A stretch of 34,599 nucleotides of DNA from Gammaproteobacteria bacterium (GCA_026709505.1 JAPOSW010000047.1:1-34599), one strand, 5' to 3'; positions 1 through 8,969 are shown, counted from the stretch's first letter. Numbers and translations are program-made. Notes: generated by a model from the sequence alone, not told the origin.

Positions 1-43
1 GCCGCCCATGCCGGAAAAACTCCTGAAACTCGGCTTATGATTA

Positions 44-412
44 GTGGTAATTAGGAAATCTTATGAAGAATTTCTTCAGAAAGCCGAGTCGCTGGTCAGG
101 AAGATGCAAGGTAGAACAAGTGCAGAAGAGCACCCTTCCGTACTGAATGGTCATCCGCTAGCAGCCGTGTTGTTCAACAACCTGCCCAGTATTCCAGCAG
201 ACAGTTTTCAGTTTCCCCAAGACGTTGACAAAAGGGCTGACCTGTCGCTTGAAATTGAGCGTGTCATGCGTGAGAGTGCTCCTGCAGGCTGGAAGGGTGA
301 TGATATACGGGAGAGACAAATCCTCAATGCATTGTTCCCGCTCTTCAATCGCGACAGCACCGCGACAGAAGCGATATTTGACATTATCAGGAATCAACCG
401 GACGAAGCATGA
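44..412 (+). pseudogene. hsdR: C-terminal remnant of type I restriction enzyme R subunit (HsdR)
   Basis: The 122-residue reading frame resembles the extreme C-terminus of HsdR, the ATP-dependent translocase/endonuclease subunit of type I restriction enzymes. The pattern is a 'SYEEFL' start, then 'GWKGD', a helix with 'ILNALFPLF', and a final 'IFDIIRNQP'. Intact HsdR has roughly 1,000 residues, and neither the helicase nor the nuclease motifs are here. The same frame continues upstream but is interrupted by TGA at 38-40; the only start after that is GTG at 44. The gene is therefore either broken by a stop or frameshift, or only a C-terminal piece is translated. Only 43 bases precede it in the window, so the full state cannot be judged. 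Its stop overlaps the next start by 4 bases (ATGA), so the operon arrangement is kept. Confidence 0.6.
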
Positions 413-1128
413 CTGAAATTATTAAGATCTGTGATTTGTCAATTGCGGTGACAGGAAAGGACATCAAAAATGTTCACCTCTCGGTTCATCCGCCGGACGG
501 TCGCATAACGATGTCTGTTCCTGTGAAAACTCGACTTGAGGTAGCCCGTGCCTACGCTATCACAAGACTCGCCTGGATACGAGAGCAACAGGAAAAGTTG
601 CACACTCAGGCACGAGAAACACCGCGGGAATTTATTGAACGAGAAAGTCACTATCTCTGGGGGCGGCGCCATTTGCTAAGTATTGTCGAGCGTGATGCTA
701 AACCATCCGTAACAGTAGACCACAAGCGAATCATGCTTAGTGTACGACCGGGTAGCGACCGTGCCAAACGGGCATCGGTTATCCACGATTGGCACAAGTC
801 TTTGCTACATGAATTCATTCCCGCGCTTATCAGTAAATGGGAGCCAAAACTAGACGTAAAGGTCAAATCCTATTTTCTGCAAAGGATGAAGACCAAATGG
901 GGGAGTTGCAATCATGAGGTTGGGCATATAAGGTTCAACACCGAACTCGTCAAGAAGCCGAAAGATTTAGTCGAATATGTTGCAGTACATGAAATGCTCC
1001 ACTTGATGGAACCAACTCATAACGATCGTTTTATCTCATTGCTTGACAGGCATTTTCCTACATGGCAGGAAGCCCGATCGGAGCTTAATGAATTGCCATT
1101 GTGTGCAGAAACATGGGGCGAGGTTTGA
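409..1128 (+). CDS. YgjP/SprT-like zinc metallopeptidase (DUF45 family)
   Basis: This 239-residue protein belongs to the YgjP-type M48-like family, often encoded directly after hsdR in type I restriction operons. The zinc-binding signature is clear near residues 193-203: HEMLH followed five residues later by another His (HExxHx5H). The upstream 'KTKWGSCN' and 'IRFNTELVKKP' blocks are also typical of DUF45 proteins. The family role is poorly defined; a protease or metal-hydrolase activity linked to the restriction complex is assumed from context. The start overlaps the hsdR remnant stop by 4 bases, and the stop lies 1 base before the next start, so translation is probably coupled across the three genes. 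No signal peptide is seen, so the protein should be cytoplasmic. Confidence 0.85.
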   Translation: MTEIIKICDLSIAVTGKDIKNVHLSVHPPDGRITMSVPVKTRLEVARAYAITRLAWIREQQEKLHTQARETPREFIERESHYLWGRRHLLSIVERDAKPSVTVDHKRIMLSVRPGSDRAKRASVIHDWHKSLLHEFIPALISKWEPKLDVKVKSYFLQRMKTKWGSCNHEVGHIRFNTELVKKPKDLVEYVAVHEMLHLMEPTHNDRFISLLDRHFPTWQEARSELNELPLCAETWGEV

Positions 1129-1129
1129 C

Positions 1130-2401
1130 ATGTTCGCTTCACGCAACCAATTGCTTGAGAGGGTTAGGCTTGGGGAAGACAACTTTCTGGAGTTGAAAGA
1201 AGTTCGCTTTGCGGGAGACAAAATACGCGGGCCAAGGCAGGACGATCTTGCCGATGAGTTCGCTGCATTCGCCAACTCACGAGGAGGGGAACTTCTATTG
1301 GGTGTCCATGACGAAACTCGCGAGGTGTCTGGAATCCCTATCGAGCAGCTAGACGCAGTAGAAGCCTTGGTGAAACAGGCATGTGAAGATTCACTAAAGC
1401 CACCCGACTTCCCCATAATCGAACGCATGACCCTGCCAGATAGCGCAGGAGATGAAAAGGCAGTTTTGCGTGTGGAGATTCCTCGAAGTCTAAATGTTCA
1501 TCAGAGCCCGGGAGGGTATTTTCATCGTGTTGGTTCATCAAAGCGACAAATTCCTCCCGACTATTTGGGGACTTTGTTCCAACAACGAAGCCAGTCAAGG
1601 CCTATACGATTTGATGAAACTCCCGTTTCTAGTGCAACAATCAATGAATTGGATGAGACGCTATGGAATCGCTTTGCCACACCACTTGCCGGCGATTCTA
1701 ATGAGCAGTTGCTTTCCAAACTTGGCATGGCTGCACAAGACCATGAGGGTATTTGGCGGCCGACAGTGGCCGGAGTATTACTGGCCTGCCGACAGCCTGA
1801 AAAGTTGCTCCATAATGCATTCATTCAGGCAGTCGCTTACCGTGGGACTGAAATATCGCCACAATCAGAAAAACCTTATCAGAGAGATGCTAGAGATATC
1901 ACGGGACCCCTGGATCATCAAATTTTTGAGGCATGTGATTTTGTCCGAAAAAACATGTGGGTAGCCGCTAGAAAAAGACCACAAGGTGGGCGTGTGGATA
2001 TGCCGCAGTTTGATATGCTGGTTATTTTCGAAGCAATAACAAATGCTGTCGCCCATCGGGATTATTCAATGTACGGCAGTAAGGTAAGACTTCGACTGTT
2101 TGAAGACCGTCTGGAAATCTATATACCTGGTTCTTTGGTGAATACGATGACTCTTGAAAGCCTCCCATACAGGCAAGCTGCAAGAAATGCAGCAATCACA
2201 AGCCAGCTGGCGCGCTGCCCTATTGAGAAAGAAGACTTCATCGGTCATCGAACCCACATAATGGACAAGCGGGGAGAAGGAGTGCCGTTTATTCTCTCTG
2301 CAAGTGAGCAACTCTCCGGAAAACTGCCCGAATATCGACTGATTGACAATTCCGAGTTGTTGCTAACCATCCATGCCGCTGGTCGTCCCGGACCAGAGTG
2401 A
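1130..2401 (+). CDS. AlbA_2 (Schlafen-type AAA_4) / GHKL ATP-binding protein
   Basis: The 423-residue product starts at ATG 1130, one base after the preceding stop and behind a good ribosome site (GGGGCGAGG). A longer in-frame extension to 1043 lies inside the previous gene and is unlikely. Residues 10-130 are an AlbA_2/Schlafen AAA_4 domain ('ELKEVRF', 'AFANSRGGELLLGV'). A GHKL-like HATPase_c_4 domain follows ('EAITNAVAHRDYS' acting as the N-box). Proteins of this class are frequent companions of type I restriction loci and of transcription regulators; their biochemical role there is not settled. The gene ends 25 bases before the convergent frc gene, with no obvious terminator hairpin between them. 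Confidence 0.85.
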   Translation: MFASRNQLLERVRLGEDNFLELKEVRFAGDKIRGPRQDDLADEFAAFANSRGGELLLGVHDETREVSGIPIEQLDAVEALVKQACEDSLKPPDFPIIERMTLPDSAGDEKAVLRVEIPRSLNVHQSPGGYFHRVGSSKRQIPPDYLGTLFQQRSQSRPIRFDETPVSSATINELDETLWNRFATPLAGDSNEQLLSKLGMAAQDHEGIWRPTVAGVLLACRQPEKLLHNAFIQAVAYRGTEISPQSEKPYQRDARDITGPLDHQIFEACDFVRKNMWVAARKRPQGGRVDMPQFDMLVIFEAITNAVAHRDYSMYGSKVRLRLFEDRLEIYIPGSLVNTMTLESLPYRQAARNAAITSQLARCPIEKEDFIGHRTHIMDKRGEGVPFILSASEQLSGKLPEYRLIDNSELLLTIHAAGRPGPE

Positions 2402-2426
2402 TGGCCTGAAATTGCACCGGGACTGA

Positions 2427-3674
2427 TCAAATCACGCCGCTTTCACGCATCTCGGCAATCTGGGATTCTTGATAGCCAAGCATCTCCTCTAGAATTTCTT
2501 CAGTATGCTCGCCAAGCAGGGGAGCCCGTACCACCTCAACCGGAGAATCCGACATCTTGATGGGGCAGCCAACCGTCAAATACCTGCCCCGCTCAGGATG
2601 CTCCACCTCGACTACTGTTCCCGATGCCCTGAGAGACGGTTCCTCCGCGAGTTCCTTCATGGAGAGGATCGGCCCGACCGGAATATTCAGCGGATTGCAG
2701 ATTTCCATGACTTCAAACTTGGTCCGGGTCATGGTCCACGCTTCAATCGCATCAAACACCGTATTCAGCCTTTTGAGCCTGGCCTCAGGCTTGGCAAAAT
2801 CCTCGTGCTCCTTCCACTCAGGCTTGCCAATCACATCGCATATCTGAGGCCAGACGGCAGCCTGCGTGATAAAGTACGTATAGGCATTGGGGTCCTTCTC
2901 CCAGCCCTTGCATTTCAGGACTTTTCCCGGTTGACCTCCGCCAGAATCGTTCCCTGCCCTAGGCGTGGCCTCGCCAAAGGGCATTCCTTCTCCAAACTGT
3001 GAATATTCCTTGAGAGGGCCTCGATCAAGTCGCTGCTGATCGCGAAGCTTAACCCTGCACAGGTTCAACACTCCGTCCTGCATCGGGGCCAATATGCGCT
3101 GCCCCCGCCCGGTCTTCTCGCGCTGAAACAAAGCCGTGACAATGCCCAGACAAAGATGAAGACCGGTTCCCGAATCTCCAATCTGGGCACCGGTGACCAG
3201 TGGAGGCCCATCTCGAAATCCGGTTGTAGAAGCTGCGCCGCCAGCACATTGAGCAACATTCTCGTAAACCTTGCAGTTCTCGTAAGGACCCGGACCAAAC
3301 CCCTTGACAGAAGCCATGATCATGCGCGGGTTGAGCTCCTGGATTTTTTCCCAGGGAAACCCCATGCGCTCCAGAGCACCAGGCGCAAAATTCTCGACCA
3401 GCACATCGCATGTCCTGACCAGTCGCTCAAGAACCTGCCTGCCCGTCTCATGCTTGGTATTGAGAGTCAGCGAACGCTTGTTGTGATTGAGCATGGTGAA
3501 GTAAAGGGAATCCGCACCTTCAACATCAATCAACTGCTTGCGGGTTGCATCGCCAGCCCCCGGGCGTTCGACCTTGATCACATCAGCACCGAACCAGCCC
3601 AGTAACTGGGTACAGGTAGGCCCTGACTGCACATGCGTGAAATCCAGAATCCTGATTCCTTCCAGCGCTTTCAT
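2427..3674 (-). CDS. frc: Formyl-CoA:oxalate CoA-transferase (CoA-transferase family III)
   Basis: Frc moves CoA from formyl-CoA to oxalate, supplying oxalyl-CoA for decarboxylation in oxalate breakdown. The 415-residue length equals that of the family (E. coli YfdW is 416). Recognisable blocks include '[14 protein letters not shown]' at the N-terminus, '[13 protein letters not shown]', '[16 protein letters not shown]', and 'GDSGTG', which carries the catalytic Asp near residue 169. '[15 protein letters not shown]', the glycine loop 'GGGQPG' and 'PLLGEHT' near the end also match. Similarity to YfdW runs along the whole length, making Frc more likely than a generic CaiB/BaiF protein. It is the last gene of the minus-strand suf run, 46 bases after the Rieske gene. 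No oxalyl-CoA decarboxylase gene (oxc) is in the window, so the oxalate role is inferred from sequence alone. Confidence 0.85.
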   Translation of the reverse strand: MKALEGIRILDFTHVQSGPTCTQLLGWFGADVIKVERPGAGDATRKQLIDVEGADSLYFTMLNHNKRSLTLNTKHETGRQVLERLVRTCDVLVENFAPGALERMGFPWEKIQELNPRMIMASVKGFGPGPYENCKVYENVAQCAGGAASTTGFRDGPPLVTGAQIGDSGTGLHLCLGIVTALFQREKTGRGQRILAPMQDGVLNLCRVKLRDQQRLDRGPLKEYSQFGEGMPFGEATPRAGNDSGGGQPGKVLKCKGWEKDPNAYTYFITQAAVWPQICDVIGKPEWKEHEDFAKPEARLKRLNTVFDAIEAWTMTRTKFEVMEICNPLNIPVGPILSMKELAEEPSLRASGTVVEVEHPERGRYLTVGCPIKMSDSPVEVVRAPLLGEHTEEILEEMLGYQESQIAEMRESGVI

Positions 3675-3720
3675 CCAGTCATGCCGGCATGGTACAGATT
3701 AACGGCTTATCCAGGACGAA

Positions 3721-4041
3721 TCAATCCCACCGGTCATCGCGAACTTCCACCATGCCGTCCCGTACCCTGACTGTCAGCTTATCGACCGGCTCATAGGCAG
3801 GTGCGGCCCTGACCTCGCCGGTACGAATGCAAAATCGTGCACCATGGAATGGGCATTCGATTTCATCATCGACAACCCACCCCCCGGAAAGTTCGCTCCC
3901 ATCATGCGTGCAGACATTCTCAAGGGCGTAAAATTCACCATCGAGATTGAACACCACCACCGATACATCGTCGATATCGATTACGATATGATCTCCCGGG
4001 TTCAGTTTATCTGCCCGGGTAGCCTGAATCCATTCCGACAT
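3721..4041 (-). CDS. Rieske-type [2Fe-2S] ferredoxin (non-heme iron oxygenase ferredoxin subunit type)
   Basis: This 106-residue protein is a stand-alone Rieske ferredoxin. The two cluster-binding motifs are visible: 'CTHDGSEL' (C-x-H) at about residues 43-50 and 'CPFHGARF' (C-x-x-H) at about 63-70, giving the Cys/His pairs that hold a [2Fe-2S] cluster. There is no transmembrane segment, so it is soluble, unlike the Rieske protein of the bc1 complex. Small Rieske proteins of this kind are often the last member of suf operons; they probably carry electrons for, or act as clients of, the SUF pathway, but the partner is unknown. The start shares one base with the stop of sufT (position 4041), indicating translational coupling. 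Confidence 0.9.
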   Translation of the reverse strand: MSEWIQATRADKLNPGDHIVIDIDDVSVVVFNLDGEFYALENVCTHDGSELSGGWVVDDEIECPFHGARFCIRTGEVRAAPAYEPVDKLTVRVRDGMVEVRDDRWD

Positions 4042-4478
4042 CAGATTAACCCCAGCTCAAGTCTGGCTGCTTCACTAATCAGGTCCGGTGTCCAGGGAGG
4101 ATCCCAGACCAGATCAACAACCGCGCCTGCAACCCCGGGCACCATCGCAACCGTGCGCTCCACCATGCCGGGGAAAGTGTGCGCAACAGGACATCCCGGC
4201 GCTGTCAATGTCATATCCACTTCGACAACCTGATTCTTGATCCTGACATCGTAAATCAGCCCCAAATCATAAATATTGACGGGTATTTCCGGGTCATAAA
4301 CCGTCTTCAAAGCTTCAATAATGCCCTCTTTCAGGACTTGCTCGTCAACTTCGGTGATCGGACCCTCATTGTATGTGCCCGGCGTTCTTTCCTCGTCTGG
4401 CCCCTCATTCTGCTCAAACTCCTGCATGATGCGCGATTTCTTGAGTTCCAGCTCAGGATCAAAATTCACATGCTTCAT
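4041..4478 (-). CDS. sufT: SufT, MIP18/DUF59-family Fe-S cluster maturation protein
   Basis: SufT-type proteins help deliver or mature Fe-S clusters on target proteins. The 145-residue product has a DUF59 domain over residues 45-145, with 'VYDPEIPVNIYDLGLIYDV' and the conserved cysteine motif 'TLTAPGCPVA' near residue 95. The first 45 residues are a charged, probably flexible extension. The start overlaps the sufD stop by 4 bases, and its stop touches the start of the Rieske gene, so it sits tightly inside the suf operon. In many suf operons sufS and sufU/sufE stand between sufD and sufT; here they are absent and sufT follows sufD directly. Confidence 0.88.
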   Translation of the reverse strand: MKHVNFDPELELKKSRIMQEFEQNEGPDEERTPGTYNEGPITEVDEQVLKEGIIEALKTVYDPEIPVNIYDLGLIYDVRIKNQVVEVDMTLTAPGCPVAHTFPGMVERTVAMVPGVAGAVVDLVWDPPWTPDLISEAARLELGLI

Positions 4479-5839
4479 GTTTGCGCTCCGGATTTTAAGG
4501 GCTTCTGGAAACTCGACATCTTGCCATCCACCAATGTCTTGACATGCTGGCGTATCTGATCGGCTTCGGTCATGTTCAGTATTTCATCGACAAATGCACG
4601 AATCAGCATTGAGCGGGCACTGTCCCTGTCAATGCCTCGTGCTTTCAGGTAGAAAATCGCCTGTTCATCCAGATTGCCGACAGTTGCACCATGTGAGCAT
4701 TTGACATCGTCTGCATAAATCTCAAGTTGCGGCTTGGCGTCAATCTCCGCATCCGATGAGAGCAGCAGCGTATTGTTGGCCTGCTGGGCATCGGTTTGCT
4801 GGGCATCGGGCGCAACCCGGACACGGCCATGAAATACCGCACGCGAGCGTTGGTCCAGCACCCCCTTGTAATGCTCGTTGCTGTTGCAGTGCGGTGCACT
4901 GTGAATCACGGTCGTGAAATTATCTACATGCTGCCGACCTGACAGGCAGTAAGCACCGAACAAATTGCACTCGGCACCCGGCTCCTTGAGATCAATGACA
5001 AGGTCATTCCTGACCAGGGCTCCGCCGACAGTAGTGGTATGGAAATCCAGTTGACTGTCGGCATTCAAGTACGCCCAGTTCCCCAGTACCTGATAGGCAG
5101 TATCTGAAGCCGACTCGATCAGGTGGTAGTTCAGGTAAGCGCCTTTTTCAAGATAGATCTCTCCCACGCTGCTGGTCAGGGAATAAATTCCGGGCTGTCC
5201 AGCATGGCGCTCAACAATCCGGGCAGACGAGCCGGAGCGCGAAATGACCACAATGCGCGGCAAAATCAGGGCAGCAGCGGTTTGCGACACGAAAAGCAAT
5301 TCAAGCAGGGCATCGCTTTTCACCTCAGGACCAATCTCGATCAGCAGTCCGTCTGAATAGAGCGCATTATTGATCAGCGAGAATGCATGGACTGCTTCTC
5401 CACTGGACTTGCCGAGATACGGACGCAGGTAGCCGGGGTCCTTGCCAAGCACGTCGGCAATTGATTCGATGCGAATGCCGGGAGGGCTCCCAGTCCCGGA
5501 GCCAGAACCCTGAAACACCCCGTCAACGAAAATCAACGAGTGTTCGACCTCTTCGATTCGCTCGGCAGTCCACCCGGCTTTGGCGTGCAGTTTCTGTGGC
5601 GGTGCAAACTGCTTGGACAAAACGGGCCGCAACGGCGTATATCGCCAGTTTTCATCTCGTGCTGTCGGAAACCCCTGATCTGCAAAACGCTGCAGACACC
5701 CGCGACGCCAGTGCGAATGCCACTCGATATCTCTCCCCGGCAGCTCATCGCCTATGCGATCATGCAAGTCCAGATAAGGCTGAACTTGCGGGTCGTGATG
5801 CATGTCAGGCTGTGCAGGCATGCTCTTCGATCCATCCAT
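4475..5839 (-). CDS. sufD: SufD, SUF scaffold complex subunit
   Basis: SufD pairs with SufB and the ATPase SufC in the SufBC2D scaffold that builds Fe-S clusters. The family pattern 'GFPTARDENWRYTPL' stands near the N-terminus. The C-terminal beta-helix has 'CSHGATVGNLDEQAIFYLKARGI', including the conserved His/Cys area at the SufB-SufD interface. The open frame extends to 5929, well inside sufC, and several starts are possible. ATG 5839 has GAGG nine bases upstream and would overlap sufC by 35 bases. ATG 5803, one base after the sufC stop, gives an N-terminus closest in length to E. coli SufD but lacks a clear ribosome site. The extreme start at 5929 is unlikely. The stop overlaps the sufT start by 4 bases. 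Confidence 0.88.
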   Translation of the reverse strand: MDGSKSMPAQPDMHHDPQVQPYLDLHDRIGDELPGRDIEWHSHWRRGCLQRFADQGFPTARDENWRYTPLRPVLSKQFAPPQKLHAKAGWTAERIEEVEHSLIFVDGVFQGSGSGTGSPPGIRIESIADVLGKDPGYLRPYLGKSSGEAVHAFSLINNALYSDGLLIEIGPEVKSDALLELLFVSQTAAALILPRIVVISRSGSSARIVERHAGQPGIYSLTSSVGEIYLEKGAYLNYHLIESASDTAYQVLGNWAYLNADSQLDFHTTTVGGALVRNDLVIDLKEPGAECNLFGAYCLSGRQHVDNFTTVIHSAPHCNSNEHYKGVLDQRSRAVFHGRVRVAPDAQQTDAQQANNTLLLSSDAEIDAKPQLEIYADDVKCSHGATVGNLDEQAIFYLKARGIDRDSARSMLIRAFVDEILNMTEADQIRQHVKTLVDGKMSSFQKPLKSGAQT

Positions 5840-6560
5840 ATCCATGTTCCTCAAGTTCAACCGCCAGTTCTTTTCCGCCTGAGCGAATGATTTTCCCATG
5901 GGCAAGAACGTGTACGAAGTCCGGTGCAATGTAATCCAGCAACCTCTGGTAGTGGGTCACTACCAGCATCGCACGTTGAGGACTGCGAAGGCTATTGATG
6001 CCCTGTGCAACAATTTTAAGCGCATCAATGTCAAGACCGGAATCGGTTTCATCCAGCACGCTCAACGTGGGCTCAAACAAGGACATTTGCAGTACTTCAT
6101 TGCGTTTCTTCTCTCCGCCTGAAAACCCTTCGTTGACTGCCCGATAGAGAAACTCCTGCTTCATGCCAACCAGCTCGGCCTTCTGCTTGACCAGCTTCAG
6201 AAAATTCACTGCATCCAGTTCCTTCTCGCCCCGATGGGTGCGCATTGCATTCAATGCGGCCTTCAGCATATGCACATTGCTCACTCCCGGAATTTCCACC
6301 GGGTACTGAAAGGCCAGAAACAATCCTTCACGAGCCCGAATCTCAGGCTCGAGTTCCAGCAAATCCTGGCCCTTGAAGGTTACCGTGCCTGCCGTCACTT
6401 CGTATTGGTCTCGACCAGCCAGTACATTGGCCAATGTGCTTTTCCCCGAACCGTTGGGCCCCATGACGGCATGCACTTCACCGGCTTTAACTTCCAGACT
6501 CAAGCCGTTGAGAATGGGCTTATCCTCAATGCTTGCACACAGGTTATTGACTGTTAACAT
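5805..6560 (-). CDS. sufC: SufC, ABC-type ATPase of the SUF Fe-S assembly complex
   Basis: SufC is the cytoplasmic ATPase that drives conformational change in SufBC2D. The 251-residue product has the expected length. Walker A is 'GPNGSGKST' at about residues 33-41, the ABC signature is 'FSGGEKKR' (the SufC form) near 144-151, and Walker B is 'LSVLDETDSGLD' near 160-171. I chose ATG 6560 because AAGGA lies at the right distance upstream and because 'MLTVNNL' is the usual SufC start; an in-frame extension to 6611 overlaps sufB and is rejected. The gene starts 31 bases after sufB ends and is followed by sufD, the standard SUF order. Confidence 0.96.
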   Translation of the reverse strand: MLTVNNLCASIEDKPILNGLSLEVKAGEVHAVMGPNGSGKSTLANVLAGRDQYEVTAGTVTFKGQDLLELEPEIRAREGLFLAFQYPVEIPGVSNVHMLKAALNAMRTHRGEKELDAVNFLKLVKQKAELVGMKQEFLYRAVNEGFSGGEKKRNEVLQMSLFEPTLSVLDETDSGLDIDALKIVAQGINSLRSPQRAMLVVTHYQRLLDYIAPDFVHVLAHGKIIRSGGKELAVELEEHGYGWIEEHACTA

Positions 6561-6591
6561 ATTCCTTATCCAATAGTGATGTCCAGTCAGA

Positions 6592-8052
6592 TTATCCGAC
6601 TGCACCTTCAAGACTGATGCTCAGCAGCTTCTGAGCTTCAACCGCAAATTCCATGGGCAATTCCTTGAACACCTCCTTGCAGAAGCCATTGACGATCATG
6701 GATACTGCATCTTCTTCAGACAGGCCACGCTGTCGGCAGTAGAACAACTGGTCCTCGCTGATCTTGGAGGTGGTTGCCTCATGTTCAACCACGGCATCGG
6801 GGTTCTTGACCTCAATGTACGGAAAGGTATGGGCCCCGCACTTATCTCCCATCAACAGCGAATCGCATTGCGAATAGTTGCGGGCATTTTCCGCTCCTTT
6901 CAGTATCTTCACCAGACCGCGGTACGAGTTCTGGCCATGACCGGCTGAAATCCCCTTCGAGATGATGGTGCTCCTTGCATTCTTGCCGACATGCACCATC
7001 TTGGTTCCGGTATCAGCCTGCTGGTAATTCCCGGTCAGTGCCACGGAATAGAATTCACCCACCGAGCTGTCGCCCTCGAGAACCACGCTCGGATATTTCC
7101 AGGTAATGGCCGAACCGGTTTCGACCTGGGTCCAGGATATTTTCGATCCCTCGCCCTTGCAGACCCCTCGCTTGGTGACAAAGTTGTATATGCCTCCCTT
7201 GCCATTTTCATCGCCCGGATACCAGTTCTGAACGGTGGAATACTTGATTTCAGCCCCCTTCATGGCGACCAGTTCAACCACGGCGGCATGCAGCTGGTTT
7301 TCATCCCGCATGGGTGCGGTACAGCCCTCGAGATAGCTCACGTAGCTGTCTTCGTCCGCTACGATCAGGGTGCGCTCAAACTGGCCGGTGTTCATGGCAT
7401 TGATCCTGAAATAAGTGGACAGCTCCATCGGACAGCGCACTCCCTTGGGAACATAAACGAACGATCCCTCACTGTAGACCGCAGAATTCAGTGCGGCATA
7501 GTAATTGTCGCCCGGCGGCACAACCGACCCCAGATACTTCTGGACCAGCTCCGGATAATCCGTAACCGCTTCCGATAGGGGGCAGAAGATGACCCCTGCT
7601 TCGGCCAGCGTTTCCTTGAACGTGGTGGCCACTGAAACACTGTCAAAAACCGCATCGACCGCAACCTTGACCCCGGCCAGGGCCTTCTGCTCGTCCAGCG
7701 GGATTCCCAGCTTTTCATAAGTCTCCAGCAGTTTCGGGTCTACCTCGTCGAGGCTGTCTAGAAGCTTTTTCTGTTTCGGAGCAGAGAAATAGCTGATTTC
7801 CTGAAAATCAATTTTAGGATAATGCAGGTGCGGCCACTCCGGTTCTTCCATCTTCAGCCAGTTGCGGTAGGCGCTGAGACGCCAGTCAAGCAGGAATTGC
7901 GGTTCTTCCTTTCTCGTGGAAATAGTGTGGATAATGCCTTCATCAAGACCGGGGGGCAATGTATCGGCATCAATGTCCGTTACAAACCCCTCCTTGTATT
8001 CGCGCTGGGTCAGCGACTCCAGATGCTCTTCTGTATCAATCTGCTCGTTCAT
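6592..8052 (-). CDS. sufB: SufB, SUF scaffold complex subunit
   Basis: SufB is the main scaffold on which the SUF system assembles nascent Fe-S clusters, receiving sulfur from SufS/SufE or SufU. The 486-residue length fits the family (E. coli 495). Diagnostic stretches are '[12 protein letters not shown]' near residue 60, '[20 protein letters not shown]', '[20 protein letters not shown]' and '[16 protein letters not shown]', the last carrying the conserved cysteine used in cluster assembly. The C-terminal '[22 protein letters not shown]' is also typical. It begins 14 bases after iscR, so the two are almost certainly co-transcribed under IscR control. Confidence 0.96.
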   Translation of the reverse strand: MNEQIDTEEHLESLTQREYKEGFVTDIDADTLPPGLDEGIIHTISTRKEEPQFLLDWRLSAYRNWLKMEEPEWPHLHYPKIDFQEISYFSAPKQKKLLDSLDEVDPKLLETYEKLGIPLDEQKALAGVKVAVDAVFDSVSVATTFKETLAEAGVIFCPLSEAVTDYPELVQKYLGSVVPPGDNYYAALNSAVYSEGSFVYVPKGVRCPMELSTYFRINAMNTGQFERTLIVADEDSYVSYLEGCTAPMRDENQLHAAVVELVAMKGAEIKYSTVQNWYPGDENGKGGIYNFVTKRGVCKGEGSKISWTQVETGSAITWKYPSVVLEGDSSVGEFYSVALTGNYQQADTGTKMVHVGKNARSTIISKGISAGHGQNSYRGLVKILKGAENARNYSQCDSLLMGDKCGAHTFPYIEVKNPDAVVEHEATTSKISEDQLFYCRQRGLSEEDAVSMIVNGFCKEVFKELPMEFAVEAQKLLSISLEGAVG

Positions 8053-8066
8053 GTCAATTTCCTGTC

Positions 8067-8543
8067 TTATCCATTAACCTTGCGCTCAGCCGACATGGAG
8101 GGAGCTTCAACCCTTTGACCATGAGTCGCTTCAACTTTAGGTTCCTCGTCTTTCATTAGCTCGCCGAGATAAATGCCCGAGAGAAATTCGTGCAATCGGT
8201 CACTCAGGTCGCTCCACAGTCCATGGGCAACACACCTCTTGCCGTCATGGCAGTCCATCTTTCCCGCACACTCAGTGATGTCAAGCGGTTCATCCACCGC
8301 CAGCACAATATCAGCGATACTGATCTTGTCGGCATCGCGGGCCAGGATGTATCCGCCCCCGGGACCCCGGGTACCCGCAACCAGGTCGGACTCCCGCAGC
8401 CTGGCAAATAGCTGCTCAAGGTAGGATAACGAGATACTCTGGTTTTCGGAGATGCGTTTCAAGGCTACCGGACCATCAACCTGGTTGATTGACAGGTCGA
8501 TCATCGCAGAAACCGCATACCTGCCTCTGGAGGTCAGCCTCAT
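8067..8543 (-). CDS. iscR: IscR-type Rrf2-family Fe-S cluster-sensing transcription regulator
   Basis: The 158-residue protein has the Rrf2 winged-helix domain ('[17 protein letters not shown]', '[14 protein letters not shown]', '[11 protein letters not shown]') and then three cysteines within '[14 protein letters not shown]' near residues 92-106, followed by 'ALW'-like '[11 protein letters not shown]'. This spacing matches the [2Fe-2S] ligands of E. coli IscR, and the C-terminal 'LGELM' is also shared. ATG 8543 is preferred over the adjacent GTG 8546 because the core 'MRLTS' is the standard start and GAGGAG lies seven bases upstream. It is the first gene of the suf operon and probably represses it through the site at 8644-8667. 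Confidence 0.93.
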   Translation of the reverse strand: MRLTSRGRYAVSAMIDLSINQVDGPVALKRISENQSISLSYLEQLFARLRESDLVAGTRGPGGGYILARDADKISIADIVLAVDEPLDITECAGKMDCHDGKRCVAHGLWSDLSDRLHEFLSGIYLGELMKDEEPKVEATHGQRVEAPSMSAERKVNG

Positions 8544-8643
8544 CACTCGTCTCCTCGGCTGTTAATGTCGGCATTACGCATTGGCTGCCGCTTTCCGTTG
8601 TCTGAGAATATGCTCATGTTCTGTCTTGCCTTGATCGGGCATA

Positions 8644-8667
8644 ATTACCGAGTATTTTAGTAGGTAT
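8644..8667 (-). promoter_or_regulatory. Probable IscR type-1-like operator over the iscR-suf promoter
   Basis: An imperfect dyad, 'TTACCGAGT' on the left and 'AGTAGGTAT' on the right around an AT-rich centre, resembles the E. coli type-1 IscR motif (ATAxCCxGACT ... AGTCxGGxTAT). Read on the minus strand, a TTGCCA-like -35 lies just upstream and TACTAA/TAAAAT-like -10 choices lie within the dyad, so bound IscR would block transcription. It stands about 100 bases before iscR. The motif match is by eye, and one half-site is one base shorter than the consensus. Confidence 0.6.
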
Positions 8668-8887
8668 TGCCCATATGATGGCAAATTCCGCAAAATTCAA
8701 TAGCCCAGGCCAAGGCTTTTGGAAATGACGAGTACAGTTTGGCATGATTGTCGGGGCAATTTCCAGCATGGAGCGTGGAGTGTTGCCGGGGATCGAATAC
8801 CGCTACTGTCTGTCCGATCTCAACTTGAAAAATTGAGCCCGTAAATAGCCGCGCAGGCCTGCAACACAAACAAAAAAGCCGTCGTGA

Positions 8888-8920
8888 TGATTCAGCATCT
8901 TGAAATTCCATGCTGAATCA
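8888..8920. promoter_or_regulatory. Perfect 11-bp inverted repeat overlapping the rpmH promoter
   Basis: TGATTCAGCAT (8888-8898) and ATGCTGAATCA (8910-8920) form an exact inverted repeat separated by 11 bases. It covers the -35 box of the proposed rpmH promoter. It could be a protein-binding site or a hairpin. It is not followed closely enough by a T-run to be an obvious terminator for either strand. Confidence 0.5.
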
Positions 8921-8927
8921 GTAAAAT
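8900..8927 (+). promoter_or_regulatory. Candidate sigma-70 promoter for rpmH-rnpA-yidD-yidC
   Basis: TTGAAA at 8900-8905 and TAAAAT at 8922-8927 are separated by 16 bases, close to the sigma-70 consensus, and lie 43 bases upstream of the rpmH start. The 8544-8969 interval otherwise contains only the IscR-like site and this promoter. I saw no DnaA boxes and no dnaA gene, although dnaA is usually next to rpmH in gammaproteobacteria. Confidence 0.5.
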
Positions 8928-8969
8928 TCACTTTCCTTTCCGGTCTAGGCACTTGTCCTCAATTCAGCC

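Noticed and set aside
8657..8911. 84-codon minus-strand frame in the iscR-rpmH interval
   Set aside because: It overlaps the IscR-like site and the rpmH promoter and resembles no protein.
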